Assembly (NCBI GenBank): GCA_012837385.1
Contig: DURH01000039.1
Span: forward strand, 1 to 45,860
DNA length: 45,860 nt
From: Bacillota bacterium
GTDB taxonomy: Bacteria; Bacillota; Limnochordia; Darwinibacteriales; Darwinibacteriaceae
Direction of reading: 5' to 3'
Part shown: positions 1 to 8,340 of the stretch, one piece after another
How positions within the stretch are numbered: the first letter of the stretch is position 1
Layout: each line of letters begins with the position of its first letter
The notes under the pieces: model-generated
Told to the model about the DNA's origin: nothing
Databases searched by the model: none
The model's input: only the letters and a program-made list of their open reading frames with translations
Made by a program: the position numbers and the translations under genes

Positions 1-86
1 GCAGTTTCCGGCGAGTTCATCAGGCGGATTCCGTAGATAAAGAGGCCGATGCACAGAATCTGAACAACAAGGAATGGACTCAGCAT
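1..86 (-). CDS. pntB: NAD(P) transhydrogenase subunit beta, N-terminal fragment
   Basis: Only the first 28 or so codons are in the window; the gene continues beyond base 1. The ATG at 86 follows directly on the TAG stop of the preceding subunit gene. The visible residues are a hydrophobic segment beginning MLSPFLVVQILCIGLFIYGI, as expected for the first membrane helix of PntB. By family knowledge PntB carries most of the proton channel and the NADP(H) domain. The identification rests mainly on position, since two alpha-type subunit genes lie immediately upstream in the usual order. Confidence 0.8.
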   Translation of the reverse strand, partial: MLSPFLVVQILCIGLFIYGIRLMNSPET

Positions 87-377
87 CTATGAATTCCTCC
101 TCCGCTCGCTTTTGAACATCCGCAGCATGCGGTGGGTGACGAGAAAACCGCCCACCACATTGATCATGGCCAGGACAATGGCTGCAAAGCCAGCCAGCTT
201 GCTGCCTGTGGCCAAGGCCAAGCCAGTGGCGGTAAGCGCTCCCACCACAGTGATGCCTGAAAGGGCGTTCATGCCAGACATCAGCGGAGTATGGATTAGG
301 CTTGGTACCTCGCTGATCAGTTTATAACCCAGGAGGGCAGCCCCCACAAAGGCTAAGACCAGAACTACTTCCCGCAT
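87..377 (-). CDS. pntAB: NAD(P) transhydrogenase subunit alpha part 2 (membrane)
   Basis: A 96-residue membrane protein with about three hydrophobic helices (roughly residues 4-22, 38-58 and 62-85) and a short basic tail. It corresponds to the C-terminal membrane part of the alpha subunit, which is a separate polypeptide in the three-subunit form of the enzyme, as in Rhodospirillum. The ATG at 377 follows the TAA of the upstream gene directly, and a GGGGAG ribosome binding site lies inside the upstream 3' end. With its neighbours it should form the inner-membrane complex that uses the proton gradient to reduce NADP+ with NADH. Confidence 0.9.
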   Translation of the reverse strand: MREVVLVLAFVGAALLGYKLISEVPSLIHTPLMSGMNALSGITVVGALTATGLALATGSKLAGFAAIVLAMINVVGGFLVTHRMLRMFKSERRRNS

Positions 378-1562
378 TTAGATTTCTCCCCTTAAACGCA
401 TGGATTCCAAGGTTCCTGCATGGACGATCTTGCCGTCCTTGGTCACCATGGTCTCCCTGATAATTTCATCATCAAGGTTCAAGCTGATTTTGCCATCTGC
501 CACCAGATTCTCTACGAAGTTGAACACGTTTTTGGAGAACATGGCAGTGGAACTGGTGGGCATGGTTCCTGGGATATTCTTGGTGCCATCCACAATCACG
601 CCGAAATGTTCCTTCACAACTCCGCCTTCCGAAAGCTCGCAGTTGCCGCCTTGGTCAATGGAAATGTCTACGATGACAGAGCCCGGTTTCATGGCGGCCA
701 CCATCTCCTTGGTGATCAGAATGGGGGCCTCTTTGCCTGGCACCAAAGCCGAGGTGATCACGATATCGGAAGCGATCACTGTTTCCCTCAGGGCCTCCCG
801 CTCCTTCTCCAGCCACTCCGGATCCAGGTGCTTGGCATAACCGCCCGCGCCGATGGCCAGTTCTTCTGGAATATTCAAGTCCACGATGCGGGCTCCCAGG
901 CTCTTGGCCTGCTCCCTGGCATCAGGCCGAATATCGGCAGCGTAGACCACGGCACCCAACCTCTTGGCTGTGGCCACAGCCTGCAGCCCAGCTACACCTG
1001 TACCGATGACCAGCACTTGAGAGGGCTGAATCATGCCCACTGCCGTGCCCATGAGCGGCAGGAACTTGGGAACCCTGTTGGCGGCCATGATCACGCTCTT
1101 ATAACCTGCCACAGTACTCATGGAAGTAAGGGCGTCCATGCTCTGGGCCCTGGAAATCCTAGGTATGGAGTCCAGGGTGAGGGAAACCACTCCCCGCTCA
1201 GCCAAGACCTTGACCATCTGGTGATTGCCTGGTGAAGCTGGATGCAAGAAGGTAACCAAAACCTGGCCGGATCTCAAGAACTGAGTTTCATGGGTACCCA
1301 AGCTCTCATGGAATTGGGGCTCCTTCACCTTCAGAATCAGATCTGCACCTGCATATACTTCGCGTACGTCAGCTAGAATCTCTGCCCCTGCTGCACGGTA
1401 GGCGTCATCATTAAAGAACGAACCCAAACCTGCACCTGCCTCCACCAGAACTTTCGCTCCGCCTTTCACAAACTGAGCCACAGTTTCCGGTGTCGCCGAG
1501 ACCCGCCGCTCCCCGGCTAGGATCTCTTTAGGTACGCCAATAGTTAGGCCTTGGTATTTCAT
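378..1562 (-). CDS. pntAA: NAD(P) transhydrogenase subunit alpha part 1 (NAD-binding)
   Basis: A 394-residue soluble subunit of the family's usual length, related to alanine dehydrogenase. It begins MKYQGLTIGVPKE and has the Rossmann motif GTGVAG at residues 187-192, preceded by the conserved SMDALTSMSTVAGY stretch. It binds NAD(H) and passes hydride to the NADP(H) domain of PntB. The ATG at 1562 has GGAGG eight bases upstream. It leads the pntAA-pntAB-pntB operon. The NADPH produced could feed the reductive diaminopimelate dehydrogenase encoded just upstream, though that link is inference. No strong promoter is evident in the 170-bp gap; a TATAAA lies about 25 bases before the start. Confidence 0.95.
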   Translation of the reverse strand: MKYQGLTIGVPKEILAGERRVSATPETVAQFVKGGAKVLVEAGAGLGSFFNDDAYRAAGAEILADVREVYAGADLILKVKEPQFHESLGTHETQFLRSGQVLVTFLHPASPGNHQMVKVLAERGVVSLTLDSIPRISRAQSMDALTSMSTVAGYKSVIMAANRVPKFLPLMGTAVGMIQPSQVLVIGTGVAGLQAVATAKRLGAVVYAADIRPDAREQAKSLGARIVDLNIPEELAIGAGGYAKHLDPEWLEKEREALRETVIASDIVITSALVPGKEAPILITKEMVAAMKPGSVIVDISIDQGGNCELSEGGVVKEHFGVIVDGTKNIPGTMPTSSTAMFSKNVFNFVENLVADGKISLNLDDEIIRETMVTKDGKIVHAGTLESMRLRGEI

Positions 1563-1675
1563 ATGCCCATCCTCCGTCCTTGATTTTATACAACTACTAT
1601 TCGCATCGAGGTACGAAATTCCTTTATGGGTTCTTTTGAAATTAACAACGAATCAATAATCAAAAAAATCACAAA

Positions 1676-1713
1676 GACCCCGGAGCGTGTTTCCGCAAAA
1701 ACACTCCGGGGTC
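1676..1713 (-). terminator. Rho-independent terminator after ddh
   Basis: On the minus strand a hairpin with a perfect ten-base outer arm (GACCCCGGAG pairing with CTCCGGGGTC) and a partly paired inner stem is followed by TTTGTG and seven T residues (1662-1668). It lies 20 bases beyond the ddh stop codon and upstream of pntAA, separating the two transcription units. Confidence 0.8.
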
Positions 1714-1732
1714 CTGTCGTGTTTCGTTTTCT

Positions 1733-2632
1733 TTAGACCAGTCTCTTGATCAATTCCTCGGGATCTCCTGAAAAATAATCAAGTAACGGAATCTCCAGAA
1801 GGGTGTAAGCCCCAGGCTCTTGTTTGGTGCTGGCCCGGGCCGCCGCGGTCATCACTTGGGCGGTGAGGGCAGGATTGTTGATGCGCATCTCCCACTTGAA
1901 CTGCTGGTTTCCTGTCTTACCACTGGTACCCACTCGCTCCAGGAGCACTCCATGGCCCACATCCTGCAGATCCTTTATAGAATTTACCTGATACACAAAG
2001 GTTTCGTCTTTGTTAAAATAGGGGTCAAGCATAATCTGCTCGCGGATTTGCTCGAACTCTGCCCCCTGCTCCAGCTCCACATAAACCTGGCGCCGATGCC
2101 GGCCTGAGCCGGCGGGAATGGTCATGGACAGGGCGTCTTTCACGCCTGGGACGGCCTTTGCCGCCACGGAGTGGCCCATGGACATACCCGGTCCGAAATT
2201 CGTAAAGGTAATCCCCCTGGGGGCCATCACCTCCACCAAGGCCCGCACCACAGAATCGGTGCCTGGATCCCAACCCGCGGAGATCACTGACACCGCTCCC
2301 CGCTCCTTAGCCTTAGCGCCAATCTCCCTTCTATACTGCACTAAGCTCTCGCCGTGCAGATCAAAACTGTCCACTGTGTTGATGCCAAGCTCCACAATCT
2401 CCTGGGCTTTGGCGGGCACACTGCGGGTGGGAACACAGAGGAGTGCAGCATCAACCTGGCCCAACTTTGTGATGTCTTCCACAACTTTAACGTTCTGAAG
2501 CTCTGGGGGAAGCTCATCCTCTTTCACCTGGCGCCGCACCACACCAGCCAGTTCCAGATCTGGAGCAGCCTCCACTGCCTGCACAGCATACTTTCCGATA
2601 TTTCCATACCCCACAACAGCAATCCTAATCAT
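1733..2632 (-). CDS. ddh: meso-diaminopimelate D-dehydrogenase
   Basis: A 299-residue oxidoreductase with a Rossmann motif GYGNIG at residues 8-13. It has the family hallmarks SAGWDPGTDS and FGPGMSMGHSVAAK, which form the substrate pocket. The enzyme reductively aminates L-2-amino-6-oxopimelate (from tetrahydrodipicolinate) with ammonia and NADPH, giving meso-diaminopimelate for peptidoglycan and lysine in one step. It sits alone between two terminators. The ATG at 2632 is preceded by AAGGGAGG. The length matches the family and no key motif is missing. Confidence 0.95.
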   Translation of the reverse strand: MIRIAVVGYGNIGKYAVQAVEAAPDLELAGVVRRQVKEDELPPELQNVKVVEDITKLGQVDAALLCVPTRSVPAKAQEIVELGINTVDSFDLHGESLVQYRREIGAKAKERGAVSVISAGWDPGTDSVVRALVEVMAPRGITFTNFGPGMSMGHSVAAKAVPGVKDALSMTIPAGSGRHRRQVYVELEQGAEFEQIREQIMLDPYFNKDETFVYQVNSIKDLQDVGHGVLLERVGTSGKTGNQQFKWEMRINNPALTAQVMTAAARASTKQEPGAYTLLEIPLLDYFSGDPEELIKRLV

Positions 2633-2666
2633 GGTCTACCTCCCTTAATCAGCCTGTGATCAACAA

Positions 2667-2696
2667 AAAGGCGGACAGCAGCCAACCGCCGCCTTT
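2667..2696 (-). terminator. Terminator after the CapD-like gene
   Basis: A perfect eight-base stem (AAAGGCGG with CCGCCTTT) around a 14-base loop. On the minus strand it is followed by TTTTTGTTG. It lies 20 bases past the stop codon of the gene ending at 2718. Confidence 0.75.
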
Positions 2697-2717
2697 CTAT
2701 GTATGTTTCCCCTACCG

Positions 2718-4601
2718 CTATCTCTCTTGCGCCGCTGCTGCCTCGAGCTCAGCGGGCTTCGGAGCATCCGCCCTAAACTCTGGGATAAAGCGCTGGATAA
2801 AGGCGATAGTGGATGGTGGGTCCGCCGGCAGGGCGGCACCTGGCCTGCCTTCTAGATCGGCAATGGTCCTCTGCAGCAGAGACACATCCAAGCCTGCTGG
2901 TTTAGCCACAAAAATGCGCTCGTGGTTGGTGGCATTGATCCCTTCCTCATCGGTGAGCAGTTCTTCAAACAGCTTCTCACCAGGCCGCATACCGATCACT
3001 TTAATATCAATATCTGTGTAAGGCTTGAATCCAGAAAGCCTGATCAGGGTCTCCGCCAGATCCATAATGCGCACCGGCTCTCCCATATCCAGCACAAAGA
3101 TCTCGCCCTTGCTGGCCAAAGCCCCAGCCTGCAGCACCAACTGCACCGCTTCAGGGATGGTCATAAAGTAGCGGATCATCTTTTCATGGGTGACAGTCAC
3201 CGGGCCCCCTGCCATGATCTGCTTGCGGAAGAGGGGGATCACGCTTCCCCGACTGCCCAGCACATTGCCGAAGCGCACCGCCACAAAGCTGGTCTCGCTT
3301 AAACTGTCCAGGTACTGAATAATCATCTCGGCGATGCGCTTGGAAGCACCCATCACGCTGGTGGGATTCACCGCCTTGTCGGTGGATACCAACACGAACT
3401 TCTTCGCTCCATAGGTATGCGCCGCCCGGGCCACCTGGTAGGTACCGTATACATTATTCTTGATAGCTTCCTCTGGATTCTGCTCCATCAGGGGCACATG
3501 CTTGTGAGCCGCAGCATGGAACACTACCTCAGGCTTGTACATCTGGAAAACATCATCAATGGCCGCGCCATCTTGAATATCCTTCACTAAAGCTACCAGA
3601 GAAACACTGGCTTCAGCCTTCAGCTCCATCTCAATATCGTAGAGGTTGTTCTCACTGAAGTCCAGAAGCAAAAGCGTCTTGGGTTTAAAGTGGGCGATCT
3701 GGCGGCAGAGCTCAGAACCAATGGAGCCCCCAGCCCCAGTAACCAGCACCACTTTGTTGCTTAAGTAAGCACTCATCCCCTCCAGGTCCACAATAACAGG
3801 GTCGCGCCCTAGGAGGTCTTCAATCTGCACTTCCCGGATCTTGCTTACTGTCACATTGCCTTCTAAGAGATCATACACCCCTGGCAGGATCTTCACTACC
3901 CTGCCGGTCTGCTGGGCAAGGTTCACCAACTCCCGCACTACCCGGCGGGGAACTGAAGGCATGGAGATCACAATCTCATCTACCTGCTGCTCAGCAGCTA
4001 CCTGGAGGAGATCACTCCTGGTACCCAGCACAGGATAGCCCAAAATGGTCTGGTTCTGCTTTATGGGGTCATCGTCAATATATCCCACCACTTTCACCTG
4101 GGCTCCATAGTGGTTGCGAAGTTCCCGGGCAGTGAGAGCACCACCATCGCCGGCGCCTACAATCAACACCCGTTTGAGGGGGCTGCCGCCCGCCTCCGCC
4201 TGGTGATTACCGCTGCGGATCGCCCATACTCTGCGCAGAAAGCGGCTGCCGCCCACAAAGGCCATGCACCAGAACCAGTCTAAAACAACAATGCTCCGGG
4301 GCAGCATGGCGCCAAACCAAAACAGGTGCAGAGCCCCTGTCAGGAAGGTGCCCACAGTCACTGCTGCTAAAATGGCAATTGCTTCCTGGATAGAAGCGTA
4401 ACGCCACGCCCGGCGGTAAAGACCGAAATAATAATGGCTTAAAACACGGATTGCCGTCACTGGCAGAAACATGGTGAGATACACCTGCCAGTATTCAGCT
4501 GGAATGGCGTCAAACCTGATAAAAAGGGCCAATACAAAGGCCAGATTAACCGAAATAACGTCCAATGCCACTAAGTAGCCGCCCCGTCTCCAACGAAACA
4601 T
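2718..4601 (-). CDS. Polysaccharide biosynthesis protein, CapD/WbpM-type NDP-sugar dehydratase
   Basis: A 627-residue membrane protein. The first 125 residues contain about four hydrophobic helices. A first NAD-binding domain has VGAGDGG at 148-154, and a second, catalytic SDR domain has VTGAGGSIGSE at 287-297. The active-site stretch STDKAVNP (406-413) is followed by Met417 and Lys421. Met at this position is typical of the large WbpM/PglF membrane type; the short FlaA1 type has Tyr. Such enzymes are 4,6-dehydratases acting on UDP-GlcNAc, the first step to bacillosamine- or QuiNAc-type sugars for glycans. The TTGGCA at about 4672 and TATGAA 16 bases on could be its promoter, but this is weak. 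The substrate cannot be fixed from sequence. Confidence 0.9.
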   Translation of the reverse strand: MFRWRRGGYLVALDVISVNLAFVLALFIRFDAIPAEYWQVYLTMFLPVTAIRVLSHYYFGLYRRAWRYASIQEAIAILAAVTVGTFLTGALHLFWFGAMLPRSIVVLDWFWCMAFVGGSRFLRRVWAIRSGNHQAEAGGSPLKRVLIVGAGDGGALTARELRNHYGAQVKVVGYIDDDPIKQNQTILGYPVLGTRSDLLQVAAEQQVDEIVISMPSVPRRVVRELVNLAQQTGRVVKILPGVYDLLEGNVTVSKIREVQIEDLLGRDPVIVDLEGMSAYLSNKVVLVTGAGGSIGSELCRQIAHFKPKTLLLLDFSENNLYDIEMELKAEASVSLVALVKDIQDGAAIDDVFQMYKPEVVFHAAAHKHVPLMEQNPEEAIKNNVYGTYQVARAAHTYGAKKFVLVSTDKAVNPTSVMGASKRIAEMIIQYLDSLSETSFVAVRFGNVLGSRGSVIPLFRKQIMAGGPVTVTHEKMIRYFMTIPEAVQLVLQAGALASKGEIFVLDMGEPVRIMDLAETLIRLSGFKPYTDIDIKVIGMRPGEKLFEELLTDEEGINATNHERIFVAKPAGLDVSLLQRTIADLEGRPGAALPADPPSTIAFIQRFIPEFRADAPKPAELEAAAAQER

Positions 4602-4675
4602 GCGTTGTCCCCCCTATACTTCCGTGAAAGAGAATTCGTGAATCTGTTCATAATCTCCTGTCAGGTTTTGCCAAT

Positions 4676-5971
4676 TTAAGCAGGCTCCTGCCAGATTATC
4701 TGCGTGAGCCTTTTATCCCCCTGCAGTTTCTCCCTCTGCTCCTCTGCTTCCCCGCGGCAGGACGCACAGGGCTGCCAGGGCAGAAGCAGAGCCGCGACGG
4801 GCTCCTGGTTGCGGGTGGAAGTAGTGTACACCACCCTCCAGCCTGGGCAGGAAGGGCAGAGGCGGATGTACTCCTGCTGGCTCTCATAGATATTATCGGT
4901 ATCATAGTAGATCTGCCGGCGGCGCTCATAGAAAGGCCCCGGTCCGAATTCAGATTTGAGATCAGCCTGCTCCCTCGTCTTCCAGAGCTGGAGCACCTCT
5001 CGGCAGGTCTCCTCAACCTGCTTGGTAATCGCCCTGCTCTGGATCGGCCTGCGCAGGCCTCCAGGTTCCTCCACCTGGGAGTAGTCCAGCCCCGCCAGGG
5101 CCAAGAGCAGGCCTACGTTAATATAAGGCAGGGCGCTTTCAATGGAATAGCCGCCTTCCAGCACCACGATGTCAGGCTGCAGCAAATCCGTGAGTTTGGC
5201 ATAACCTTGGGCGGAAAAACCCATGTTGGTAATGGGATCGGAAAAATGGTTGTCCTGGCCAGCGGCATTGATCACCAAATCAGGCCGCCAGTCCTCTAGG
5301 ATGGGCAGGACCACTTCTTCCAATGCCATAAGCATCCCTTCATCGCCCGTTCCAGGCGGTAAGGGGATGTTCACCGTCTGTCCGAAGGCCCCTGGGCCGC
5401 CCCGCTCGAAAGTGAAGCCGGTTCCAGGATAGAGAGTGCGCCCATCTTGGTGGAGGGAAATGTGGAGTACCCCAGGGTCGTTATAGAAAACGTCTTGGGT
5501 GCCGTCGGCATGGTGAGCATCTGTATCCACAATGGCCACCCTGAGATCTGCCCCCAAGCGGTGGCGGAGATGATCAACCATGATGGCTTCATTGTTGAGC
5601 ACACAAAAACCCCTGGCTCCATGCACAAAGCGGTTAGCATGGTGCCCTGGCGGCCTGAGCAGGGCAAAGGCCCGATCCACTGTACCATCCACCACCAGAT
5701 CCGCAGCCACTATGGTCCCCCCCGCGGCGATGCGGTGAGACTCGGTGATATTCCTCTCCAGGCTGGGCAGCACCACATGGGTGCGGAGAATCTCCCTGTC
5801 CTCTGCTAAACGGGGCCTGAACTCCCGAATGCGAGGGTGATCGAACAGTCCCTCCTCCTGGATCTGATCCCTGGTGTACAGCAGCCTTTCCTGGCGCTCA
5901 GGATGATCTGGGCTGATAGCCCAGTCAAAGGCTGGGAAAAACACTAAACCGACCACAGGTTCCTGCGCCAT
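4676..5971 (-). CDS. Histone-deacetylase-family (AcuC-like) amidohydrolase with C-terminal Cys4 tail
   Basis: A 431-residue zinc amidohydrolase of the class I/II deacetylase fold. Visible active-site elements are the His dyad in RPPGHHA (H110, H111), zinc ligands D151 and H153 in DTDAHHADGTQ and D240 in AAGQDNHFSDP, and the transition-state tyrosine Y275 in EGGYS. Relatives deacetylate lysines, acetylpolyamines or small amides, so the substrate is unknown. It is longer than the usual 340-380 residues: an added tail carries two CxxC pairs (C372/C375 and C402/C405) resembling a small zinc-binding knuckle. The start lies four bases after the stop of the hydantoinase-family gene, with GAGGGGG as ribosome binding site, so the two are probably translated from one transcript. 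Confidence 0.9.
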   Translation of the reverse strand: MAQEPVVGLVFFPAFDWAISPDHPERQERLLYTRDQIQEEGLFDHPRIREFRPRLAEDREILRTHVVLPSLERNITESHRIAAGGTIVAADLVVDGTVDRAFALLRPPGHHANRFVHGARGFCVLNNEAIMVDHLRHRLGADLRVAIVDTDAHHADGTQDVFYNDPGVLHISLHQDGRTLYPGTGFTFERGGPGAFGQTVNIPLPPGTGDEGMLMALEEVVLPILEDWRPDLVINAAGQDNHFSDPITNMGFSAQGYAKLTDLLQPDIVVLEGGYSIESALPYINVGLLLALAGLDYSQVEEPGGLRRPIQSRAITKQVEETCREVLQLWKTREQADLKSEFGPGPFYERRRQIYYDTDNIYESQQEYIRLCPSCPGWRVVYTTSTRNQEPVAALLLPWQPCASCRGEAEEQREKLQGDKRLTQIIWQEPA

Positions 5972-5975
5972 GGCC

Positions 5976-7646
5976 CTACCCCCTCACCCTGCGTACTTGG
6001 GGCCTGAGCTGAGCCCTTACCATATGTCTCTGTCCCACTGTCCGAAAACCCCTGACCATGTTAAAGCTCTCTTCTTCCACCACGTAGATCTCAGCGTCCT
6101 GGTAACCCTGGGCTTGAGCGAGCTCCTTCAGCTCTTCTTCCACCCTGCTCCGGGCCTTGGCTAGGTCAAAAAAAAGGGGACGCCGAATCTCCTCTTGACG
6201 GCCCAGTTCAGGAAGGGTGATCCTGGCCAGCTCTGTATCGGCATGAAGGGTCAGGCCCAAGGTGGCCTGGGCCGCCGCAGCGCCAATGGCATTGGCCCCG
6301 GCGCTGAAGGGCAGCACTTCATAGGGTAGATTAAGAAACTGAGCTAACTTGGGAATGAACACGGGCGCAGGGGCGCCCAGCCCCACCACCGCGGTGGGCC
6401 GTAGATCAGGCGGATTCAGCACCTCACGCACGGTATAAAGGGGTATGCTCTCCAGTTCCCTGTACAGATCCTCCACAGCCCTGGCTAGCTGGGCTGTGAA
6501 AGCCTGGATTATCCTCTCTGCAAGCTCCGGCCAGTCCACCCCGAGCTGGCGGGCCTGATCCTCTAGAGCCTGCACAGCCTGGGAGCGGGATCCCACCTGG
6601 GCCAATTCCAGGGCGGTAACCGCATCGGTGGGTGTGAGCCCCTCTCCTCCCAGACACACTGGCTTGCCTGCGCGCCTAGGACCAACGCGGATCCCATCTG
6701 GGGAGAAATGCAGCTCGCTGTCTCCTCCTAGACCTAGGGAGCGGGTTAATACCGCAGGCACCAAGGTCCGGTAGCCCGAGATTACTGCTCCATCCCGTTC
6801 ATAAAGCACTTCTCCCTCCACCACCACCGCCAAATCGGTGGTGGTCCCGCCAATATCCACAATCAAGTAGTTGGCGTCCTCCCTGCTGGTTAGGGCCTGT
6901 ACCCCCATGGTACTGGCCGCAGGCCCAGAGAGAATGGTCTCAATGGGCTTCAGTGCTGATTCTTGGAGGGCCATGGTGCCCCCATCGGCTTTCAGGATGA
7001 GCACATCTTCCAGAGGGATGTTCAGCTTACCCAAAACATCCTTCCACATTTTAACAAAACCCAGCTGCTGCTGGGCAACGCTGGCATTTAAGTAAGCGGT
7101 GGTGATGCGCCTGGGGAAATTAGCCCGGCCAGAGAGGCGGTGTCCCAGGCTGATGGTTCCTCTATACCATTTCTCCAGTTCAGCTCCGATGACCTGCTCG
7201 TGGCTGGGATTACGCTGGGAAAACTTGCCCACGACGGCAGCCGCTTCCCCTTCCCCGCTGCCTAACACGTCCCGCAGACCATTGAGTTCCACAGGATCTA
7301 AAGGAGCGGCTTCCCTGCCCCTATGGTCTATGTAACCGCTGAGCTTATGGACTGGAAAGGGAAAGCGCAGACTGTCTAGATTCACCCCTGGCCCTGGCAC
7401 AGCCACTACCTGCGTAGGCACACCCCTGCCCTCCACAATGGCGTTGGTGGACAGGGTGGTGGAAAGCTGCAGCTTAAGGGGACCATCTCCAGGATATTGA
7501 ACAAGAATATCTTCCAAGGCCTGTCTGGTGCTGGAAAAAAGGTCCCCATGGTCGGTGGGTACCTTGGCTAAAGCCACCACTTGGGTGCCCTGGAGCAGGG
7601 CAGCATCCGTATGGGTTCCCCCCACATCGATACCGATGATGTACAT
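5976..7646 (-). CDS. Hydantoinase/oxoprolinase family protein
   Basis: A 556-residue member of the HyuA / 5-oxoprolinase A family. The N-terminus has the actin-like phosphate loop GIDVGGTHTD (residues 5-14), and a second phosphate motif, VDIGGTTTDLAV, lies about halfway. The family couples ATP hydrolysis to opening of cyclic amides such as hydantoins and 5-oxoproline, or acts on related carboxylates. This member belongs to the shorter form; classic HyuA is nearer 680 residues. No HyuB partner is present, so a canonical hydantoinase role is uncertain. It lies between a secreted unknown (12 bases upstream) and the deacetylase (4 bases downstream), which suggests a shared amide-related substrate, but this is inference. 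Confidence 0.85.
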   Translation of the reverse strand: MYIIGIDVGGTHTDAALLQGTQVVALAKVPTDHGDLFSSTRQALEDILVQYPGDGPLKLQLSTTLSTNAIVEGRGVPTQVVAVPGPGVNLDSLRFPFPVHKLSGYIDHRGREAAPLDPVELNGLRDVLGSGEGEAAAVVGKFSQRNPSHEQVIGAELEKWYRGTISLGHRLSGRANFPRRITTAYLNASVAQQQLGFVKMWKDVLGKLNIPLEDVLILKADGGTMALQESALKPIETILSGPAASTMGVQALTSREDANYLIVDIGGTTTDLAVVVEGEVLYERDGAVISGYRTLVPAVLTRSLGLGGDSELHFSPDGIRVGPRRAGKPVCLGGEGLTPTDAVTALELAQVGSRSQAVQALEDQARQLGVDWPELAERIIQAFTAQLARAVEDLYRELESIPLYTVREVLNPPDLRPTAVVGLGAPAPVFIPKLAQFLNLPYEVLPFSAGANAIGAAAAQATLGLTLHADTELARITLPELGRQEEIRRPLFFDLAKARSRVEEELKELAQAQGYQDAEIYVVEEESFNMVRGFRTVGQRHMVRAQLRPQVRRVRG

Positions 7647-7658
7647 GGAAGCCCTCCT

Positions 7659-8330
7659 TCACTGGGAAAGTGGACAAGAAAAGCTTCTAAGGCTGGATAC
7701 CACTGAGTAAGTCTCGCCCTCTGAGGGGAAAAGCGATTCCCGCTTGATCAGCCCTACATTCTTGGCGTAGTACTCATAGAGCTCCATCTCGGGAGCCTCA
7801 GGGTTGGTGCTCTTCACGACAACCACATCGTAGAACACACCCAGGGGCACTGCCACCACCTGATCTACCGCGACGATCTCCCTTTGAAAGCGTTGATCAC
7901 TCCAAGTATGCCCCACGACAAGGGGAGCACTTAAGAGCACCAGCTCTACAGCATGCCCCCTGCCTCTACTGGCTCGGTATTCGGCATCCAGCAGGCTCTC
8001 TTCTTCATAGAACTCTTCTTCAGACCAGATCACCGTCAACTTCTGGGGGTGATGCTCCACCACCAGGGCTAAGTTGGTTCCGCTCGCATCTTCCAGCTGC
8101 ACAAGGCCAGACTCTGCAAAAGTGATGCGCCGCATGAAGGCGGCAAACTCATTGCCTGAGCCTTGGAAGGCATAGACAGCACCGGGCAGGGCAGGAAGGT
8201 AAGCCCTGAGATCGTCCCCGTAGGGTTCAGGAGCAGCCTCCTCCCCTGGCAGCACCCACCTTGCCACCAAGGTGGTGATCAGCAGAAGCAGCAGCACCAG
8301 GCAGCAGAGCCTCCAGTTTTTCCCATTCAT
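7659..8330 (-). CDS. Membrane-anchored or secreted protein of unknown function
   Basis: A 223-residue protein that I do not recognise. It opens with a short basic stretch and a strongly hydrophobic segment (about residues 8-25), then ARWVLPGEEA. There is no clear lipobox, so it is probably an uncleaved anchor or a secretory signal. The rest is rich in beta-type hydrophobic alternation and acidic residues, and ends with a YYAKNVGLIKRE motif of the kind seen in extracytoplasmic Firmicute proteins with a YceI- or DUF3108-like barrel; this resemblance is weak. It lies between the MATE gene and the hydantoinase-family gene with only 10- and 12-base gaps, so it is likely cotranscribed with them. 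Confidence 0.7.
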   Translation of the reverse strand: MNGKNWRLCCLVLLLLLITTLVARWVLPGEEAAPEPYGDDLRAYLPALPGAVYAFQGSGNEFAAFMRRITFAESGLVQLEDASGTNLALVVEHHPQKLTVIWSEEEFYEEESLLDAEYRASRGRGHAVELVLLSAPLVVGHTWSDQRFQREIVAVDQVVAVPLGVFYDVVVVKSTNPEAPEMELYEYYAKNVGLIKRESLFPSEGETYSVVSSLRSFSCPLSQ

Positions 8331-8340
8331 GGTATGTGCC

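Noticed and set aside
420-1235. A 271-codon open frame on the plus strand
   Set aside because: It is antisense to pntAA, which has clear family motifs. It shows no domain pattern and arises from high-GC codon bias.
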